A stretch of DNA of 64,000 nt from Anaerolineales bacterium (lineage in GTDB: Bacteria > Chloroflexota > Anaerolineae > 4572-78 > J111). Below are positions 16,428-24,736 of the stretch, piece after piece. The DNA lies in assembly GCA_015075405.1 (NCBI GenBank), contig JABTUK010000002.1, positions 1,892,408 through 1,956,407 on the forward strand, in the 5' to 3' direction. Below the pieces are notes generated by a model. That model had not been told where the DNA came from, did no database searches, and saw only the letters and a list, made by a program, of their open reading frames with translations. The translations under genes and the position numbers were made by a program. Numbering within the stretch: position 1 is the first letter of the stretch; each line of letters starts with the position of its first letter.

Positions 16428-19400
16428 ATGACCCTCCGTTACGTTCTCAAAAACCTAAACCGGCGCAAAATTCGCACCATCCTCATGCTTTTGGCGCTTA
16501 TCGTCGGCGTAGGGGCATTGGTCGCACTGAACGCTACCGTTGACGTGTATGAGCGCTTCTATGTAGCCACCATCAGCAACAGCGCCGGCGATTACGATTT
16601 GGTCATCACCAAAAACCAGATCGAGCCGAACCTGCTCATTGACGAGCAGGCAGTCATTCCCCTCATCCAGGCCAGCGACCCGGAGGTGAAGCGGGTGGTC
16701 CCCCGGATTCAGGGCGTGGTGAATGTGGACGCGCCGGTGCGGGAAGAAGAAGCGGCAGGGGAGCAGGGGAGCGGAGGAGCAGGGGGGGAGTTATCAGAAG
16801 TCAGTAATCAGTTGGCCACTATAGACCCAATGGGCAATGGGCAACAGCCCACGCACCTCGCACCAGAGCGAAGCCTCCCTTTGGGACGCACCTCGGAAAC
16901 CATCCACGGCAGCGCCCAATTTGTGGCCTTGAACCGGACTATTGACGATATGGGCGACTTTGAGGTCATCAGCGGCACGCTCGATTTCGCGCCCGGCTAT
17001 GCTGTTGTCTTGCAGGAAACCGCCGATACCTTTGGCCTGCGCCCCGGCGATACCTTTGACATCAGCTACGCCCTACCCGTACCCCGTCAGAAGGGCATCG
17101 AGAGCGCCGCCAATGTCAGCAGCCGCCAGGCCCGGACCACCTTGACCGTCAGCGGGATTGCTTTGCAGCGCGGCGTGACCGGCCTGGGTGGCAACGATGG
17201 GGTGCTGGTTGACCTGGACTATACCCGCCACTGGCTCGGCATCCCTGGCCAGGCCGAGCGGATTGTGGTGGCCTTTGACGAGGGTATTTACAGCGACAAC
17301 GACCCCCAGGCTGCGGCTTTTCGCGCCCGCACCCTGGCCGAAAACATTCAAGACATTTTGGGCGAGAGTTACAGTTACAGCTTGCCCCGCGCCACCATCC
17401 TCAGCGATACCTTTGAAGCCTTCATCTTTTTTCAAGCCCTGGTTTCAATTTACGGCGTCCTCTCCCTCAGCGTAGTGGGGCTGCTGGTGCGGACCATGGT
17501 CATGACCAATGTGCGCGAGCAAACCCGCGACCTGGCCCTGTTTCGGATTTTGGGTGCGCCGCGCGCTTATCTGTTCACCCTGGTGGCGGTTGAAGTCGCC
17601 ACCTTGGGTGTCGTCGGAATTGGCCTGGGGGCAGTGCTGGGCCAGGTATTGACCAACACAGTCATTGTGCCCTTTATTGCCGAGCAGGCCCAGGTCGCTA
17701 TCACGGATGTGCCGCCGGCTTCGGCCAAAGCCATCCTCCTCTCCGTCGCTACAGCGGGAGCGATGCTGGCTTTCAGCGCCTACGCCCCCGCCCGCCGGGC
17801 CGCCGGAACCAAGATCATGTATGCCATCAATCCCGGCGTGGCCGAAGGGTTGGGCCTCGATGACCTGGCCAAACTGCGGGAGCGGCACGTTAACGTCAAG
17901 ATTTTCTGGAGCGGCCTGGTGACGCTGGTTTATCCGGCGCTGATCTTCTTTATTTTTCCCTTAGCGTTTAGTTTTGGGGTGTTGTGGCTGCTGGCATCGC
18001 TCTTTTTTACTGCCCTGCTGCTGCTGATTGTCAGCACCTCGCTAATCTTTTTCCCGATCACCCTGCCCATGGAACGGCTGCTGATTGGCCTGGTCAAACT
18101 GGTCAACGGGCCGATTGGCTTTTTTGCCCAGCGCAACATCACTCGCGGCCAAAATCGCAACACCCTGATCAGCCTGATGGTTGTCATCAGCGCCACCCTG
18201 CCGACCTTTTTTGCCACCAGCCTGGCTATCGAAACGGCCAATACCCCCACCGATACCCGCCTCAGCAACGGCACGCCGCTGGTCATCCGCAAATCGGGCG
18301 CGGCGCTGCTGGAAGATGACGACGGCCCCGGCCCGCCCCGCCAAGCTCAACCCGCCGAGGTGAAAGATCGCTTTACCCGTGAACTGCTGGGCGAAATCCG
18401 GGCCGATGGCGCGCTTGGCCCCAATGTGGCGGTCACGTATCGTTTCGACACCCAGGTGCGCGATGATGTCGGGCTGCGTAACGTGGGCGTGCGCGTTTTT
18501 GGCATAGACGGCAATTTGAGCGAAATCACTTATCCCGAAGGGATTAGGTGGCTGGCCGGGGGTCCGGCCAGTTTTGCCGAAGCGCAGACCGACCCGAACA
18601 CGGTCATCGTCAGCCAGGGCTTGTCGGAATATTTTGAACGGAGCGTGGGCGACACGCTCCGCTTGAAGGGTGAAGGGCTGGACCACGAGCGAGTAGTGCG
18701 GATTGTGGGGGTGCTGGGCCGTTTTTCCGGCTTTGACGGGTTCACCTCCAAGCGCACCCGGGCCGAGGATGGCCGGACTGATCTGTTTCTCAACCAGACC
18801 GCCTTCCGCGAACTGACCCGCGACCCGCTTGAAGGTCCCTACGACCCCACCTACCCGATTGTCGAGCGGCTGATGGCCGCGCCCAACCTGCGGGTGGGCA
18901 TCGCTGGGCTGCCGGAGGAGGTGGGCAATACCGCCATCAAGCAGGTGGCAACCGACCTGCGCAAAACCTACGGCCTGACAGAGAACGTCAATGTGCGTTC
19001 CACCCCGGAAGATATCGAAACTGCCGCCGCCAGCGCCCAGCAGATTCGGGTGGTCATTTTGGTGCTGACTACGCTCAGTTTTGTGCTGGCAATTTTTGGC
19101 GTCTTTGTCGTCACCTATATTTCCGTCTACACCCGCCGGGCCGAAATTGCCATGCTCAAAGCCATCGGCGATTCCAACCGCCATCTCTTTGGCATGTTTC
19201 TCAGCGAGGCCCTGGTGATGACCCTCAGCGCCACCCTGACCGGCATTGTGGCGGGAATCATTTTAGGCTACGTTTTCCGCTTCTCCAACGCTTTCCGCAG
19301 CGAGACGCCCACCATCGCCGCGTTCGATGAAATCGTAACGCCCTATATGCTTATTTTAATGGCCACGGCGGCGCTGGTCAGTACACTGCTGGCGACGTGG

Positions 19401-19445
19401 GGCTATTTGCGAAAAAAAGCGATCGAGATTATCAGAATGATTTAG
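16428..19445 (+). CDS. FtsX/MacB-type ABC transporter permease
   Basis: The product is 1005 residues. An N-terminal membrane helix (RRKIRTILMLLALIVGVGAL) is followed by a large extracytoplasmic domain, three helices around residues 330-455, a second N-terminal-like helix pair near 495-540, another extracytoplasmic domain and three C-terminal helices. This duplicated FtsX layout is typical of the large permeases of lipoprotein-release or peptide-export transporters. No ATPase gene is adjacent. Residues about 108-143 are a low-complexity insertion rich in G, E and S, encoded by tandem repeats that elsewhere lie between genes, kept in frame. The gene follows a dispersed repeat that ends 24 nt upstream. 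Confidence 0.85.
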   Translation: MTLRYVLKNLNRRKIRTILMLLALIVGVGALVALNATVDVYERFYVATISNSAGDYDLVITKNQIEPNLLIDEQAVIPLIQASDPEVKRVVPRIQGVVNVDAPVREEEAAGEQGSGGAGGELSEVSNQLATIDPMGNGQQPTHLAPERSLPLGRTSETIHGSAQFVALNRTIDDMGDFEVISGTLDFAPGYAVVLQETADTFGLRPGDTFDISYALPVPRQKGIESAANVSSRQARTTLTVSGIALQRGVTGLGGNDGVLVDLDYTRHWLGIPGQAERIVVAFDEGIYSDNDPQAAAFRARTLAENIQDILGESYSYSLPRATILSDTFEAFIFFQALVSIYGVLSLSVVGLLVRTMVMTNVREQTRDLALFRILGAPRAYLFTLVAVEVATLGVVGIGLGAVLGQVLTNTVIVPFIAEQAQVAITDVPPASAKAILLSVATAGAMLAFSAYAPARRAAGTKIMYAINPGVAEGLGLDDLAKLRERHVNVKIFWSGLVTLVYPALIFFIFPLAFSFGVLWLLASLFFTALLLLIVSTSLIFFPITLPMERLLIGLVKLVNGPIGFFAQRNITRGQNRNTLISLMVVISATLPTFFATSLAIETANTPTDTRLSNGTPLVIRKSGAALLEDDDGPGPPRQAQPAEVKDRFTRELLGEIRADGALGPNVAVTYRFDTQVRDDVGLRNVGVRVFGIDGNLSEITYPEGIRWLAGGPASFAEAQTDPNTVIVSQGLSEYFERSVGDTLRLKGEGLDHERVVRIVGVLGRFSGFDGFTSKRTRAEDGRTDLFLNQTAFRELTRDPLEGPYDPTYPIVERLMAAPNLRVGIAGLPEEVGNTAIKQVATDLRKTYGLTENVNVRSTPEDIETAAASAQQIRVVILVLTTLSFVLAIFGVFVVTYISVYTRRAEIAMLKAIGDSNRHLFGMFLSEALVMTLSATLTGIVAGIILGYVFRFSNAFRSETPTIAAFDEIVTPYMLILMATAALVSTLLATWGYLRKKAIEIIRMI
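16751..16855. repeat. Tandem-repeat insertion inside the permease gene
   Basis: GCAGGGGAGCAGGGGAGCGG, then TCAGAAGTCAGTAATCAG, then CAATGGGCAATGGGCAACAG lie back to back. The first two motifs occur at other loci in this window. The insertion keeps the reading frame and encodes a disordered loop in the first extracytoplasmic domain. Confidence 0.75.
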
Positions 19446-19457
19446 CGTTTCTTTGGC

Positions 19458-19486
19458 TTTACCTCATACTCTGTTTGTGTTACAAT
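19458..19486 (+). promoter_or_regulatory. Promoter of the DUF2283 module
   Basis: TTTACC and TACAAT are separated by 17 nt, about 27 nt upstream of the first ATG of the frameshifted gene. Confidence 0.45.
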
Positions 19487-19512
19487 CACTTTGAACTTAA
19501 ACAGGATAGTCC

Positions 19513-19837
19513 ATGATGACAGAGTCGGGTAAAGCTTGGACGGTTCGAGATCGCTACGACAACGAGGTTTATCTAACCTGGGAGCGATGGTATAACCATA
19601 TTTTGGGTTTCCACCCGGAGATGGTCGAATTTTTTTGATGAGTTACGAGAGACGATTCAAACTGGACGGCGTTGGCAAGACCCGCTCAATCCCCATCGTT
19701 ATCGCCATATTCGTTGGTTTGACCAACTGGTTTCGGATGAGCATAATTGCATTGTAGCTATTGTGATCGTCAAGCCAACGCATAATGAGCGTTTTGTGGT
19801 AACTGCCTACCAGGATTATCAGATCGAGAGAAGGTAA
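19513..19837 (+). pseudogene. Frameshifted toxin-like gene (possible PBECR-type nuclease) upstream of DUF2283
   Basis: The first frame reads WTVRDRYDNEVYLTWERW then LGFHPEMVEFF and stops at tandem TGA codons right after a run of seven T. Removing one T joins it to a second frame (DELRETIQTGRRWQDPLNP ... HNCIVAIVIVKPTHNE ... VTAYQDYQIERR), giving a coherent product of about 107 residues. The RHPEM-like motif and the pairing with DUF2283 suggest a nuclease toxin of the Barnase/EndoU/colicin/RelE-like superfamily; this is tentative. The break may be a homopolymer sequencing error, a true frameshift, or programmed slippage. The downstream gene starts 6 nt after the stop. Confidence 0.6.
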
Positions 19838-19842
19838 CTCTT

Positions 19843-20208
19843 ATGCAAGACCTGCATATTACTTATGATGAGGAAGGTGATATTTTATACATTGCTTTCA
19901 GAACAGATCGTCACGCTTCAACACTATCGTTGCATGATAATGTTCTGCTCCGTTATGATCCCCAAACGGTTGAGGTTGTTGGCTTGACGATCATTGGCTT
20001 TTCTGACTTATTAGCCTTTGAACGCCAGGGACAACCTTTAGCTTTACGCAGTTTAACCGAACTCCCCCCCCCCCTCGCTCAAGTCATCACAAAACTGCTG
20101 AACCAGCCTCCCCTCAGCTTTTATCTTCAACTTGGCGAAGATCAGCGCCACCTGACCACTCGCCTGGGCCGGGAATTTTCCCTGCCGGAATTGCTGCTGG
20201 CGGCGTAG
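19843..20208 (+). CDS. DUF2283 domain protein (putative antitoxin)
   Basis: This 121-residue protein starts with the DUF2283 core: ITYDEEGDILYIAFRTDR, then NVLLRYDPQTVEVVGLTIIGFSDLL. DUF2283 proteins are small beta proteins often found next to toxin-like genes. The C-terminal 50 residues extend beyond the usual domain. It follows the frameshifted gene by 5 nt and belongs to the same transcript. Confidence 0.8.
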   Translation: MQDLHITYDEEGDILYIAFRTDRHASTLSLHDNVLLRYDPQTVEVVGLTIIGFSDLLAFERQGQPLALRSLTELPPPLAQVITKLLNQPPLSFYLQLGEDQRHLTTRLGREFSLPELLLAA

Positions 20209-20331
20209 CCTTACGGACCTACAACCTTCCAAACTTCCTCCTCTTTCCCAAAATCCCAAAAAGCGTTTGCCTCTCATTTAACATAGATGTATAATCCGCC
20301 CATCCGATTGTAAAAAATCCCACAAACCTTT

Positions 20332-20400
20332 CAAAAGGGAACTAATGGAACTAAAGGAACTGAGGAAAATAAGTTAACCCGGTCCCTTTTGTTCCTCTTA
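20332..20400. repeat. Short-tandem-repeat hairpin (GGAACTAA unit) upstream of sdhC
   Basis: AAAAGGGAACTAATGGAACT, then AAAGGAACTGAGG form the left arm, and GGTCCCTTTTGTTCCTCTTA forms the right arm. It lies in the sdh leader. A second short run, CGGCGGTCAGTGGTCGGCGG, follows at about 20452. Confidence 0.65.
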
Positions 20401-20496
20401 ATTGAAGAAACCGTCACCAACTCATCGCACTTGATCAAAACTGATATTTTTCGGCGGTCAGTGGTCGGCGGTCTATTGACAAAGGAGGTTTCTTAC

Positions 20497-21198
20497 ATGG
20501 GTGTAATGAACGTTGGGGTGTTAAGCCTATATCGCACTTCTATCGGCAAAAAGGTGATTATGGCTGTTACCGGCTTGATTGGGATTGGCTATGTGGTTAT
20601 GCATATGTACGGCAATCTCAAAGCCTTTTTGGGGATGGAGTATTTTAATCACTATGCCGAAGGTCTGCGCGAACTGGGTGCGCCAATCTTCGGCCACTCG
20701 CACCTGCTCTGGATTGCCCGGCTGGTGCTGATTGGCGCGGTGGTGCTGCACACCTGGGCCGCCTGGTCGCTTTACCAGGAGGCCGAGCGAGCCAGGTCAA
20801 CCAAGTATGTCAAACATGTCAAACTCCAGGCTAATCCGGCTGCCTTATATATGAGAGTGGGCGGGGTGATTCTCTTTGTTTTTATCATCCTGCACCTCAT
20901 GCACTTTACCTGGGGCATACCCGGTGTTCACCCCGATTTTCGCTGGGATGACGCCTACCATAATGTGGTGGCCGGGTTCAAATCGTATTTCTATTTGCCA
21001 GCCATTTTTTATGTGGTAGCAATGGTCGCCCTGGGCTTCCACCTGTATCACGGAGCCTGGAGCATGTTCCAAACCCTGGGCCTGAATAATCACACCTATA
21101 CCCAGCCCCTGCGACTCTTGAGCCTTGCGTTGGCCATTGTTATCGCCGGCGGCTTTGCGCTGGTTCCCCTGGCTATTATGTTCGGGATCATCAGTTAG
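20497..21198 (+). CDS. sdhC: Succinate dehydrogenase cytochrome b subunit
   Basis: This is the membrane anchor of succinate:quinone oxidoreductase, binding heme b and quinone. The 233-residue protein has five hydrophobic segments, the count of the single-anchor B-type enzymes (Bacillus, Wolinella), and conserved His residues such as YVVMHMYGN, HSHLLW, LHTWAAW and ILHLMHF. The start is fixed by AAAGGAGG 8 nt before ATGGGTGTAATG; a longer in-frame form would translate the repeat-rich leader. It is the first gene of sdhCAB, 22 nt before sdhA. No separate sdhD is present, as expected for this type. Confidence 0.9.
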   Translation: MGVMNVGVLSLYRTSIGKKVIMAVTGLIGIGYVVMHMYGNLKAFLGMEYFNHYAEGLRELGAPIFGHSHLLWIARLVLIGAVVLHTWAAWSLYQEAERARSTKYVKHVKLQANPAALYMRVGGVILFVFIILHLMHFTWGIPGVHPDFRWDDAYHNVVAGFKSYFYLPAIFYVVAMVALGFHLYHGAWSMFQTLGLNNHTYTQPLRLLSLALAIVIAGGFALVPLAIMFGIIS

Positions 21199-21220
21199 AT
21201 AAGGAGAGAGGACTCTCATC

Positions 21221-23191
21221 ATGGCAACAACAACACAACCCGAAGTTCAAGCAGGCGCCTTGCCCAAATTTACCGAGGCGACGCTGAACGCCGGTATCCC
21301 CACCGGTCCCATCCAGGAAAAGTGGGACAAACATCGCTTTGACATGAAGTTGGTCAACCCGTCCAACCGGCGCAAATTCAATATCATTATCGTCGGTTCT
21401 GGTCTGGCTGGAGCCTCGGCGGCGGCTTCGCTGGCCGAGCAGGGCTACAATGTGGACTGTTTCTGCTATCAAGACAGCCCGCGCCGGGCGCACAGCGTGG
21501 CCGCTCAGGGTGGGATCAATGCCGCCAAAAATTACCGCAACGACGGCGACAGCATCTACCGCCTCTTTTACGACACCGTTAAAGGCGGCGACTACCGTGC
21601 CCGTGAAGCCAACGTCTACCGGCTGGCCCAGGTTAGCGTCAACATTATTGACCAGTGCGTGGCCCAGGGCGTGCCCTTTGCCCGTGAGTATGGCGGCTTG
21701 CTCGACAACCGCTCCTTTGGCGGGGCGCAGGTTTCGCGCACCTTTTACGCTCGCGGGCAGACCGGTCAGCAGTTGCTGCTGGGGGCTTATCAAGCCCTGG
21801 AACGGCAGATTGGGCTGGGCGCAGTCAAAATGTACCCCCGCACCGAAATGCTCGATCTGGTCGTGGTTAATGGCCGGGCGCGGGGTATTGTCGTCCGCGA
21901 TATGGTCACAGGCGAGGTTCGCTCTCACGCCGGCGACGCTGTGGTGCTGGCAACCGGCGGTTACAGCAACGCTTACTATCTCTCTACCAACGCCAAAGGC
22001 TGCAACGCTACCGCCATCTGGCGGGCCTACAAGCGCGGCGCGTTTTTCGCCAATCCCTGCTTCACCCAAATTCATCCCACCTGCATTCCCCCCTCAGGCG
22101 AGCACCAATCCAAGCTGACCCTGATGAGCGAGTCGCTGCGCAACGATGGCCGCATCTGGGTGCCGCGCAAAAAAGACGATAACCGCAACCCCAACCAGAT
22201 TCCCGAGGCCGACCGCTACTACTATCTGGAGGAGCGCTATCCCGCTTTTGGCAACTTGGTCCCGCGTGACATCGCCTCACGGGCGGCCAAGCGGGTGGTT
22301 GACGACGGCCACGGGGTTGGCCCGCTCAAAAACGGGGTTTACCTGGATTTTGCCGATGCCATCAAGCGGCTGGGCAAAAAGGTCATCCAGGAACGCTACG
22401 GCAACCTGTTCGACATCTACAAAAGCATTACCGGCGAAGATGCTTATGAGATACCTATGCGTATCTACCCAGCCGTGCATTACACGATGGGCGGCCTGTG
22501 GGTAGACTACAACCTCATGAGCACCATCCCCGGTTTGTTTGTCGCCGGCGAGGCCAACTTCTCCGACCACGGGGCCAACCGGCTGGGGGCCAGCGCCCTG
22601 ATGCAAGGGCTGGCCGACGGCTACTTCATCTTGCCCTACACCCTGGGTAACTATCTAGCTTCAACCAAACAGGATAAAATTGAAACCAGTCACGTAGCCT
22701 TCAAAGAGACCGAAGCCGAAGTAGCCCAGCGGATCAACCGCCTGCTCAGCATCAAAGGCAAGCGGACGGTCAGCGAACTACACCGCGAGTTGGGCCAGGT
22801 GATGTGGGATAACTGCGGCATGGGCCGCACCGAAGCCAGCCTCAAGCAAGCTTTGGCCCGCCTGCCCGAAATCAAGGCCGAGTTCTGGGAAAATATCAAC
22901 GTCCCTGGTGAGAGCAAGGACCTAAACCAGAGCCTCGAAATGGCCGGGCGGGTGGCCGACTTTATCGAACTGGCCGAACTACTCTGCCTTGACGCCCTCC
23001 ACCGCAACGAGTCTTGTGGCGGCCACTTCCGCGAGGAGTATCAAACGGAAGAAGGCGAAGCCATGCGCGACGACGAAAACTTTGCCTACGTCGCCGCCTG
23101 GCAGTTTAGCGGCGATAACAGCGCCCCCATCCTTAACAAAGAGCCGCTGGAGTTTGAGTACGTCAAACTATCGCAGCGGAGTTACAAATAA
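21221..23191 (+). CDS. sdhA: Succinate dehydrogenase/fumarate reductase flavoprotein subunit
   Basis: The 656-residue subunit oxidises succinate to fumarate with covalently bound FAD. The dinucleotide fold is [20 protein letters not shown] near residue 50, and the FAD-linking His is in [15 protein letters not shown]. Further markers are [21 protein letters not shown], the substrate region [16 protein letters not shown], and [19 protein letters not shown]. It has the longer B-type form. AAGGAGAG lies upstream of the ATG. It forms an operon with sdhC and, across a repeat hairpin, with sdhB. Confidence 0.96.
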   Translation: MATTTQPEVQAGALPKFTEATLNAGIPTGPIQEKWDKHRFDMKLVNPSNRRKFNIIIVGSGLAGASAAASLAEQGYNVDCFCYQDSPRRAHSVAAQGGINAAKNYRNDGDSIYRLFYDTVKGGDYRAREANVYRLAQVSVNIIDQCVAQGVPFAREYGGLLDNRSFGGAQVSRTFYARGQTGQQLLLGAYQALERQIGLGAVKMYPRTEMLDLVVVNGRARGIVVRDMVTGEVRSHAGDAVVLATGGYSNAYYLSTNAKGCNATAIWRAYKRGAFFANPCFTQIHPTCIPPSGEHQSKLTLMSESLRNDGRIWVPRKKDDNRNPNQIPEADRYYYLEERYPAFGNLVPRDIASRAAKRVVDDGHGVGPLKNGVYLDFADAIKRLGKKVIQERYGNLFDIYKSITGEDAYEIPMRIYPAVHYTMGGLWVDYNLMSTIPGLFVAGEANFSDHGANRLGASALMQGLADGYFILPYTLGNYLASTKQDKIETSHVAFKETEAEVAQRINRLLSIKGKRTVSELHRELGQVMWDNCGMGRTEASLKQALARLPEIKAEFWENINVPGESKDLNQSLEMAGRVADFIELAELLCLDALHRNESCGGHFREEYQTEEGEAMRDDENFAYVAAWQFSGDNSAPILNKEPLEFEYVKLSQRSYK

Positions 23192-23258
23192 GGCTAAGGC
23201 TGAGGCTAAGGCTAAGATACTTTTCACCGCCTCAGCCTCAGCCTTAGCCTTGGCTAGA
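23191..23258. repeat. Short-tandem-repeat hairpin (GGCTAAGGCTGA unit) between sdhA and sdhB
   Basis: AAGGCTAAGGCTGAGGCTAA and its complement CTCAGCCTCAGCCTTAGCCT form a long stem inside the operon, beginning at the sdhA stop. It could act as an mRNA-stabilising or processing hairpin, but no function is shown. Confidence 0.85.
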
Positions 23259-23281
23259 TAGCCAAGGAGCAAATAATACCC

Positions 23282-24055
23282 ATGAACCTACATCTCAAAG
23301 TCTGGCGACAGAAAAATGCTAACACGGCGGGCCAGTTGGTTGATTATGACATCGAAGATGTTAGCCCGGACTCCTCGTTTTTGGAGATGCTCGACCTGCT
23401 CAACGAGAAATTGACCGCCCAGGGCCAGGAGCCGGTTGCTTTTGACCACGACTGCCGCGAGGGTATCTGCGGCATGTGCAGTTTGATGATTAATGGGGTG
23501 GCGCACGGTCAAAATCATGGCGATGTAGCCATTACCACCTGTCAGTTGCACATGCGTCATTTCAAAGATGGCGACACCATCATCATCGAACCTTGGCGGG
23601 CCAAACCCTTCCCCATTCTCAAAGATTTGGTGGTGGATCGCGGCGCGTTTGACCGGATTATCCAGGCTGGCGGCTTTATCTCGGCCTCTACCGGCAGCGC
23701 CCCCGAAGCCAATTCCATTCCGGTGGCCAAAAAAGACGCCGACCGGGCTATGGATGCCGCCGCCTGTATCGGCTGTGGCGCTTGTGTGGCTGCCTGCCCC
23801 AATGGCTCGGCCATGCTTTTCACTGCGGCCAAAGTCTCACACCTGTCGCTGCTGCCCCAGGGTCAAGTAGAACGGTACCAGCGGGTCATCAATATGGTCC
23901 AGACGATGGACGACGAGGGTTTTGGCGGCTGCACCAACATTGGCGAGTGTACCGCCGTTTGCCCCAAAGAAATTAGCCAGGATTTCATCGCTCGGATGAA
24001 CGGCGAATTAATCAAGGCGACGCTGTTGGGCTTTACGGCTAACGGCCGCCGTTAA
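23282..24055 (+). CDS. sdhB: Succinate dehydrogenase iron-sulfur subunit
   Basis: The 257-residue protein carries electrons from FAD to quinone. The [2Fe-2S] ligands lie in [18 protein letters not shown] with a later Cys, the [4Fe-4S] ligands in [15 protein letters not shown], and the third cluster ligands in [16 protein letters not shown]. The order and spacing match B-type SdhB/FrdB. CCAAGGAG precedes the ATG. It is the last gene of the operon and is followed by a strong terminator. Confidence 0.95.
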   Translation: MNLHLKVWRQKNANTAGQLVDYDIEDVSPDSSFLEMLDLLNEKLTAQGQEPVAFDHDCREGICGMCSLMINGVAHGQNHGDVAITTCQLHMRHFKDGDTIIIEPWRAKPFPILKDLVVDRGAFDRIIQAGGFISASTGSAPEANSIPVAKKDADRAMDAAACIGCGACVAACPNGSAMLFTAAKVSHLSLLPQGQVERYQRVINMVQTMDDEGFGGCTNIGECTAVCPKEISQDFIARMNGELIKATLLGFTANGRR

Positions 24056-24064
24056 GGGCTAAAG

Positions 24065-24104
24065 AAGATAAAAGGCGAGGATAAAACTCCTCGCCTTTTA
24101 TCTT
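24065..24104. terminator. Terminator of sdhCAB (bidirectional shape)
   Basis: A perfect 16-bp stem (AAGATAAAAGGCGAGG / CCTCGCCTTTTATCTT) with an 8-nt loop has T-rich sequence on the + side and A-rich on the other, so it can serve both sdhB and the convergent small gene. Confidence 0.92.
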
Positions 24105-24153
24105 TAAAATCCTCTTTTGTCTGGTCAGGTGCGCCCGGTAGTTCAATCATTCA

Positions 24154-24264
24154 TTAATACCCCCGTCCCCCCATGCGGTGAATAGCTACAATATGAGCCG
24201 CCAGCAAACTAAAGCCCAACATAAAGATTAAAATGGCTAATACAATCAGTAAAAACACAAACAT
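24154..24264 (-). CDS. Small single-pass membrane protein (36 residues)
   Basis: The reading frame MFVFLLIVLAILIFMLGFSL, then LAAHIVAIHRMGGRGY is one hydrophobic helix with a short basic glycine-rich tail. GAGGG lies about 7 nt before the ATG. It converges on the sdh operon and shares its terminator region. I recognise no family. The good ribosome-binding site and uninterrupted helix support a real gene. Confidence 0.55.
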   Translation of the reverse strand: MFVFLLIVLAILIFMLGFSLLAAHIVAIHRMGGRGY

Positions 24265-24587
24265 TTTTCCCTCTTTTCTGCCCATCTGCTACTAAACGGG
24301 AGCTAACATTTGTCCTTTTTTTATTCTTAGCCGCAGTATAACCCCTTGCACCTAATAATTCTTGTAGATTTACTACAATTTTTTTTCTTTCAGCCACATG
24401 GGACTAAAATTAAATCTTACGGTTTTTCGTAGCCTGATTACCACTTTTTGGCAGGCTTTGCATCTATCATATGTCTGTCGTTTGTTTGCTGACGCCATCT
24501 ACATGAAATAACCCTTTAACTTTACTGCCGTTCCTGCCACGTCGAACTTTCGCAGTGTAAACGTAGGCAAAGCGTTAACATCATCCC
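24265..24587. other. Non-coding AT-rich spacer
   Basis: No convincing gene is seen here. Around 24362-24386 TTGTAG-ATTTA-CTACAA followed by eight T resembles a weak terminator on the + strand. Promoters for the small minus-strand gene and for the STAND gene may lie in this stretch, but none is clear. Confidence 0.4.
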
Positions 24588-24724
24588 TAGAAAATTTTTC
24601 GTCACTGAAAACAGGGTAGCACGCCCTTCGGCGCACCCGAAGGGGTGAGGTAGCAGAGTAGCAATTTTATGGCCTTGCTACCCTGCTACTTTGCGACCTT
24701 GCTACCTTGCTACCTTGCTACTTT
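24588..24724. repeat. Border sequence plus tandem-repeat hairpin (CTTGCTAC unit) upstream of the STAND gene
   Basis: TAGAAAATTTTTCGTCACTG, then AAAACAGGGTAGC matches the left border of the element at 16.05 kb (CCAGAAAAGTTTTTGTCGCT, then AAAACAGGTAGC). It is followed by a short GCCCTTCGG/CCGAAGGGG hairpin and by repeats of CTTGCTACCTTGCTAC that pair with GGTAGCAGAGTAGCAA. It ends about 12 nt before the start codon. Confidence 0.65.
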
Positions 24725-24736
24725 GAAAGAACACCT

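Noticed and set aside
18042..19184. A 380-codon open frame antisense to the permease gene
   Set aside because: Same reason: no recognisable domain, no ribosome-binding site, and the sense product has membrane helices and family features across the region.
21191..22075. Open frame antisense to sdhA
   Set aside because: sdhA is certain from FAD-site motifs in the same interval, and the antisense product matches nothing recognisable.
24209..24397. A 62-codon minus-strand frame starting MAERKKIVVN
   Set aside because: It overlaps the better-supported 36-residue membrane protein in another frame. Its translation is without a clear fold or ribosome-binding site.
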